64,000 nucleotides of DNA from Micromonospora sp. HNM0581. Lineage in GTDB: Bacteria > Actinomycetota > Actinomycetes > Mycobacteriales > Micromonosporaceae. Location of the stretch: contig NZ_JAASAD010000002.1 in NCBI RefSeq assembly GCF_012726175.1, positions 455,559 through 519,558 of the forward strand, in the 5' to 3' direction. The notes below the pieces were generated by a model. It was not told the DNA's origin. It did no database searches and was given only the letters and a program-made list of their open reading frames with translations. Position numbers and translations under genes: made by a program. Shown here piece by piece: positions 62,279-64,000 of the stretch (its first letter is position 1; each line of letters opens with the position of its first letter).

Positions 62279-63901
62279 ATGTTGCTCCGCTCCCGTTCCC
62301 TGGTCGTGCCGGCCGCAGCGACGCTGCTGCTGGCTGGCCTCGCCGCGCCGGCCGCTCCGCCGGCACAGGCGGCCCCTCCACCCAGCGCCGTACCAAAACC
62401 GCAGCAGTACGCGACCGAGGCCGCCGACGTCATGTCCGCACGTGTGCTGGCCAGGCTCTCCGGCAAGCGCGTCGAAGCCCTCTCCGAACGCGACGAGTCC
62501 GCCACCACGTGGGTCAACCCTGACGGATCACTGACCTCCGAACTGTCCTCCGGGCCGATCCGCTTTCAGCGCGACGGCAAGTGGGTCGACGTCGACCTCA
62601 CCCTCGAACCTGCCGCTGACGGCAGCATCATCCCCAGGGCCCACCCAGAGGGACTGCGGCTCGGCGGGGCCGGCGGCACGCGGGCGCGGTCGATGGCCGA
62701 AACCCGCACCGCCAAGGCCCGCACCCTGGCCACCATCGGCGAAGGCGACCAACAAATCACACTGCAGTGGAAGGGTGGACTGCCGAAGCCAGACGTGGAC
62801 GGCACCACCGTCACCTACCCCAACGCCGTGCCGGGCGCGGACGTGGTGGTGGAGGCGACCCGTACGGGCTTCGAGCAGTACACGGTAATCAAAGAGCGTC
62901 CGGCGACCAGCGCCTACTCGTACACGTTGCCGTTGCGTGCCCGCGGCCTGACGGTGACCGAGCAGGCCGACGGGAGCCTGGTCTTCACCGACGCTCGCAA
63001 GCGCAAGCGTGCCGTCATGCCGGCCCCGATGATGTGGGACGCCCGCACAGACCCGCTTTCCGGTGAGCACACCAACCGCGCGCCGGTCGGCCTCGACGTG
63101 GTGAAGCGCGGCGACACCGTAGACTTGGTCCTCACCCCAGATCCGGCCTTTCTCGCCGACCCGGCGACGGTCTACCCGGTCACAGTGGATCCGACGACGG
63201 CCGCGCTCGGCAACGTCTTCGACACCCGTGTGCAGCAGGGCGAGACCGTCGACTGGTCAGCCGATACCGAGCTCTACTGGGGCAACCCCGGCACCACCAA
63301 CGCCGACGGCAGCACCCGGTACGCGCGCGCCTTCATTACCTGGAACACCGCGCCGATTGCCGACTCCATCGTGATGGACGCCAAGGTCAGCCTTTACAAC
63401 TTCCACTCCGGCGACACCGGCTGCACGGCGCAGACTTGGCAGATCTGGGACACCACGGCGCCGTCGACTGCGTCGCGCTGGGCCAACCAGCCGACCTGGA
63501 ACGAGTTGTTTGCCAGCCCCACGCAGACCAAGGGCCGATCCGAGTGCGGCGGCGACGGCTGGATCACCGGCGACGTGACCTCAATGGTCTCCTTCTGGGC
63601 CGGCGCCAAGTACGCGCGCTCCCACATGGGCCTGCGCGCACCCTCGGCAGCGACCGCCGAGTGGAAGCAGGTGAACTCCGGCAACGCGGCCACCAATGTG
63701 CCAAAGCTGACGGTCACCTACAATTATCGCCCGCGCACCGGCACGAAGCAGGAGGCTGGCCCGCCCTACTTCTCCTACGGCGGCGCCTACACGGTAAACA
63801 CCACCACGCCGATGCTGCGCGACACCTTTGTCGACTCCAACGGTGACAAGGTTCAGGCCACTTTCCAGGTGTACGACACCCCTGGGGTTGACCCGGTTTG
63901 A
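62279..63901 (+). pseudogene. N-terminal fragment of a secreted Rhs/YD-repeat-type protein, cut by an IS
   Basis: From ATG 62279, after GGAGG, the product has a signal peptide (LRSRSLVVPAAATLLLAGLA), then the beta-rich N-terminal region of actinobacterial wall-associated Rhs-type proteins, including WVDVDLTLEPAADGSIIPRA and a DNRLRE-like domain (ARAFITWNTAPIADSIVMDA). It stops after 540 residues at a TGA (63899-63901) that coincides with the end of an IS3-family element. Full-length members normally exceed 1,500 residues, ending in YD repeats and a toxin domain. The remainder should lie beyond the IS. Confidence 0.8.
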
Positions 63902-64000
63902 CGGACAGGGTCGGTAAGTTGATCTCACGCTACCTTGCTCGTTGGCCTGCGGGAATAGGCCGTCGCCTCATACTCGGCCGGGCTCATGTAGTCCAGGGTG
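63899..64000 (-). mobile_element. End of an IS3-family insertion sequence
   Basis: The putative terminal inverted repeat starts TGACGGACAGGGTCGGTAAG at 63899. Inside it on the minus strand lies the C-terminus of a transposase. The element runs off the right edge of the window and interrupts the Rhs-type gene. Confidence 0.75.
63925..64000 (-). CDS. C-terminal end of IS3-family transposase (OrfB)
   Basis: The visible residues read TLDYMSPAEYEATAYSRR and then PTSKVA before a stop (TGA, 63927-63925). The (Y/T)(L)xYxSPxEYE motif is characteristic of the end of IS3-family DDE transposases. It is partial because the gene continues past the window edge. Confidence 0.75.
   Translation of the reverse strand, partial: TLDYMSPAEYEATAYSRRPTSKVA

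Overview
The window is very GC-rich DNA from an actinomycete, most likely a member of the Micromonosporaceae (a family-level inference from gene content, not a proven placement). Positions 1 to about 59,760 are a siphovirus-type prophage. The remaining 4 kb belong to another element and the chromosome: an AbrB-like gene with a tyrosine integrase, and an Rhs/YD-type secreted-protein gene cut off by an IS3-family insertion sequence.

Phage layout: the window opens with the last codons of a probable terminase, then portal, two small proteins, a MuF-like head protein fused to a capsid maturation protease, and a small Cys-rich protein (to 4,784). The head module resumes at 23,793 with the major capsid protein, followed by accessory genes (25,560-32,501), tail tube, head-tail connectors, frameshifted tail chaperones, a reverse-strand lysis cassette, tape measure and tail fibre-type proteins (32,630-46,672). 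The right arm (46,868-59,559) holds ParA-like and ParB-like genes about 8 kb apart, HTH proteins, a recombination ATPase, a DUF2637 membrane protein, a serine recombinase without its catalytic domain, and many small genes. The prophage appears to end at a remnant of the 3' half of a tRNA-Leu (59,732-59,761), preceded by 10-bp repeats that look like integrase arm sites.

The striking feature is a roughly 18.9-kb island of non-phage genes (about 4,785-23,700) lodged inside the head module, between the maturation protease/small protein and the capsid gene. Its left half carries an EEP-family hydrolase, a lipoprotein, a GNAT, an amino acid permease, a GPP34 protein, an XRE-TPR regulator and an APH-type kinase. 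Its right half (23,665 down to 13,923, minus strand) is one apparent biosynthetic operon: an RmlD-like reductase, two iron/2-oxoglutarate-type oxygenases, a 50-residue peptide gene, a strong hairpin, a PP-loop ATP pyrophosphatase with a C-terminal Zn ribbon, two paralogous radical SAM enzymes with SPASM-like tails, an M20 amidohydrolase and an extra seryl-tRNA synthetase. I read this as a candidate new class of ribosomally derived peptide natural product (RiPP) pathway. The small peptide ending in LIRFRTCCADPRASK would be the precursor and the SerRS would serve self-resistance or seryl-tRNA supply. Product and reaction order are inference.

The phage part also carries several families of dispersed regulatory DNA: (1) promoters with TTGACG or TGTACG, a 17-18 bp spacer and TACAAT, most of them overlaid by GTACA-N7-TGTAC palindromes and preceded by a TGTGACCYGYTMCACRG box; (2) about ten copies of TACGGCCGCA, single or as inverted pairs, resembling a stoperator/operator system; (3) a TTCACGTGGAGG leader that carries the ribosome-binding site after terminator hairpins; and (4) a GCTGGCTGCGGGCCGG element before both the capsid and tail tube genes.
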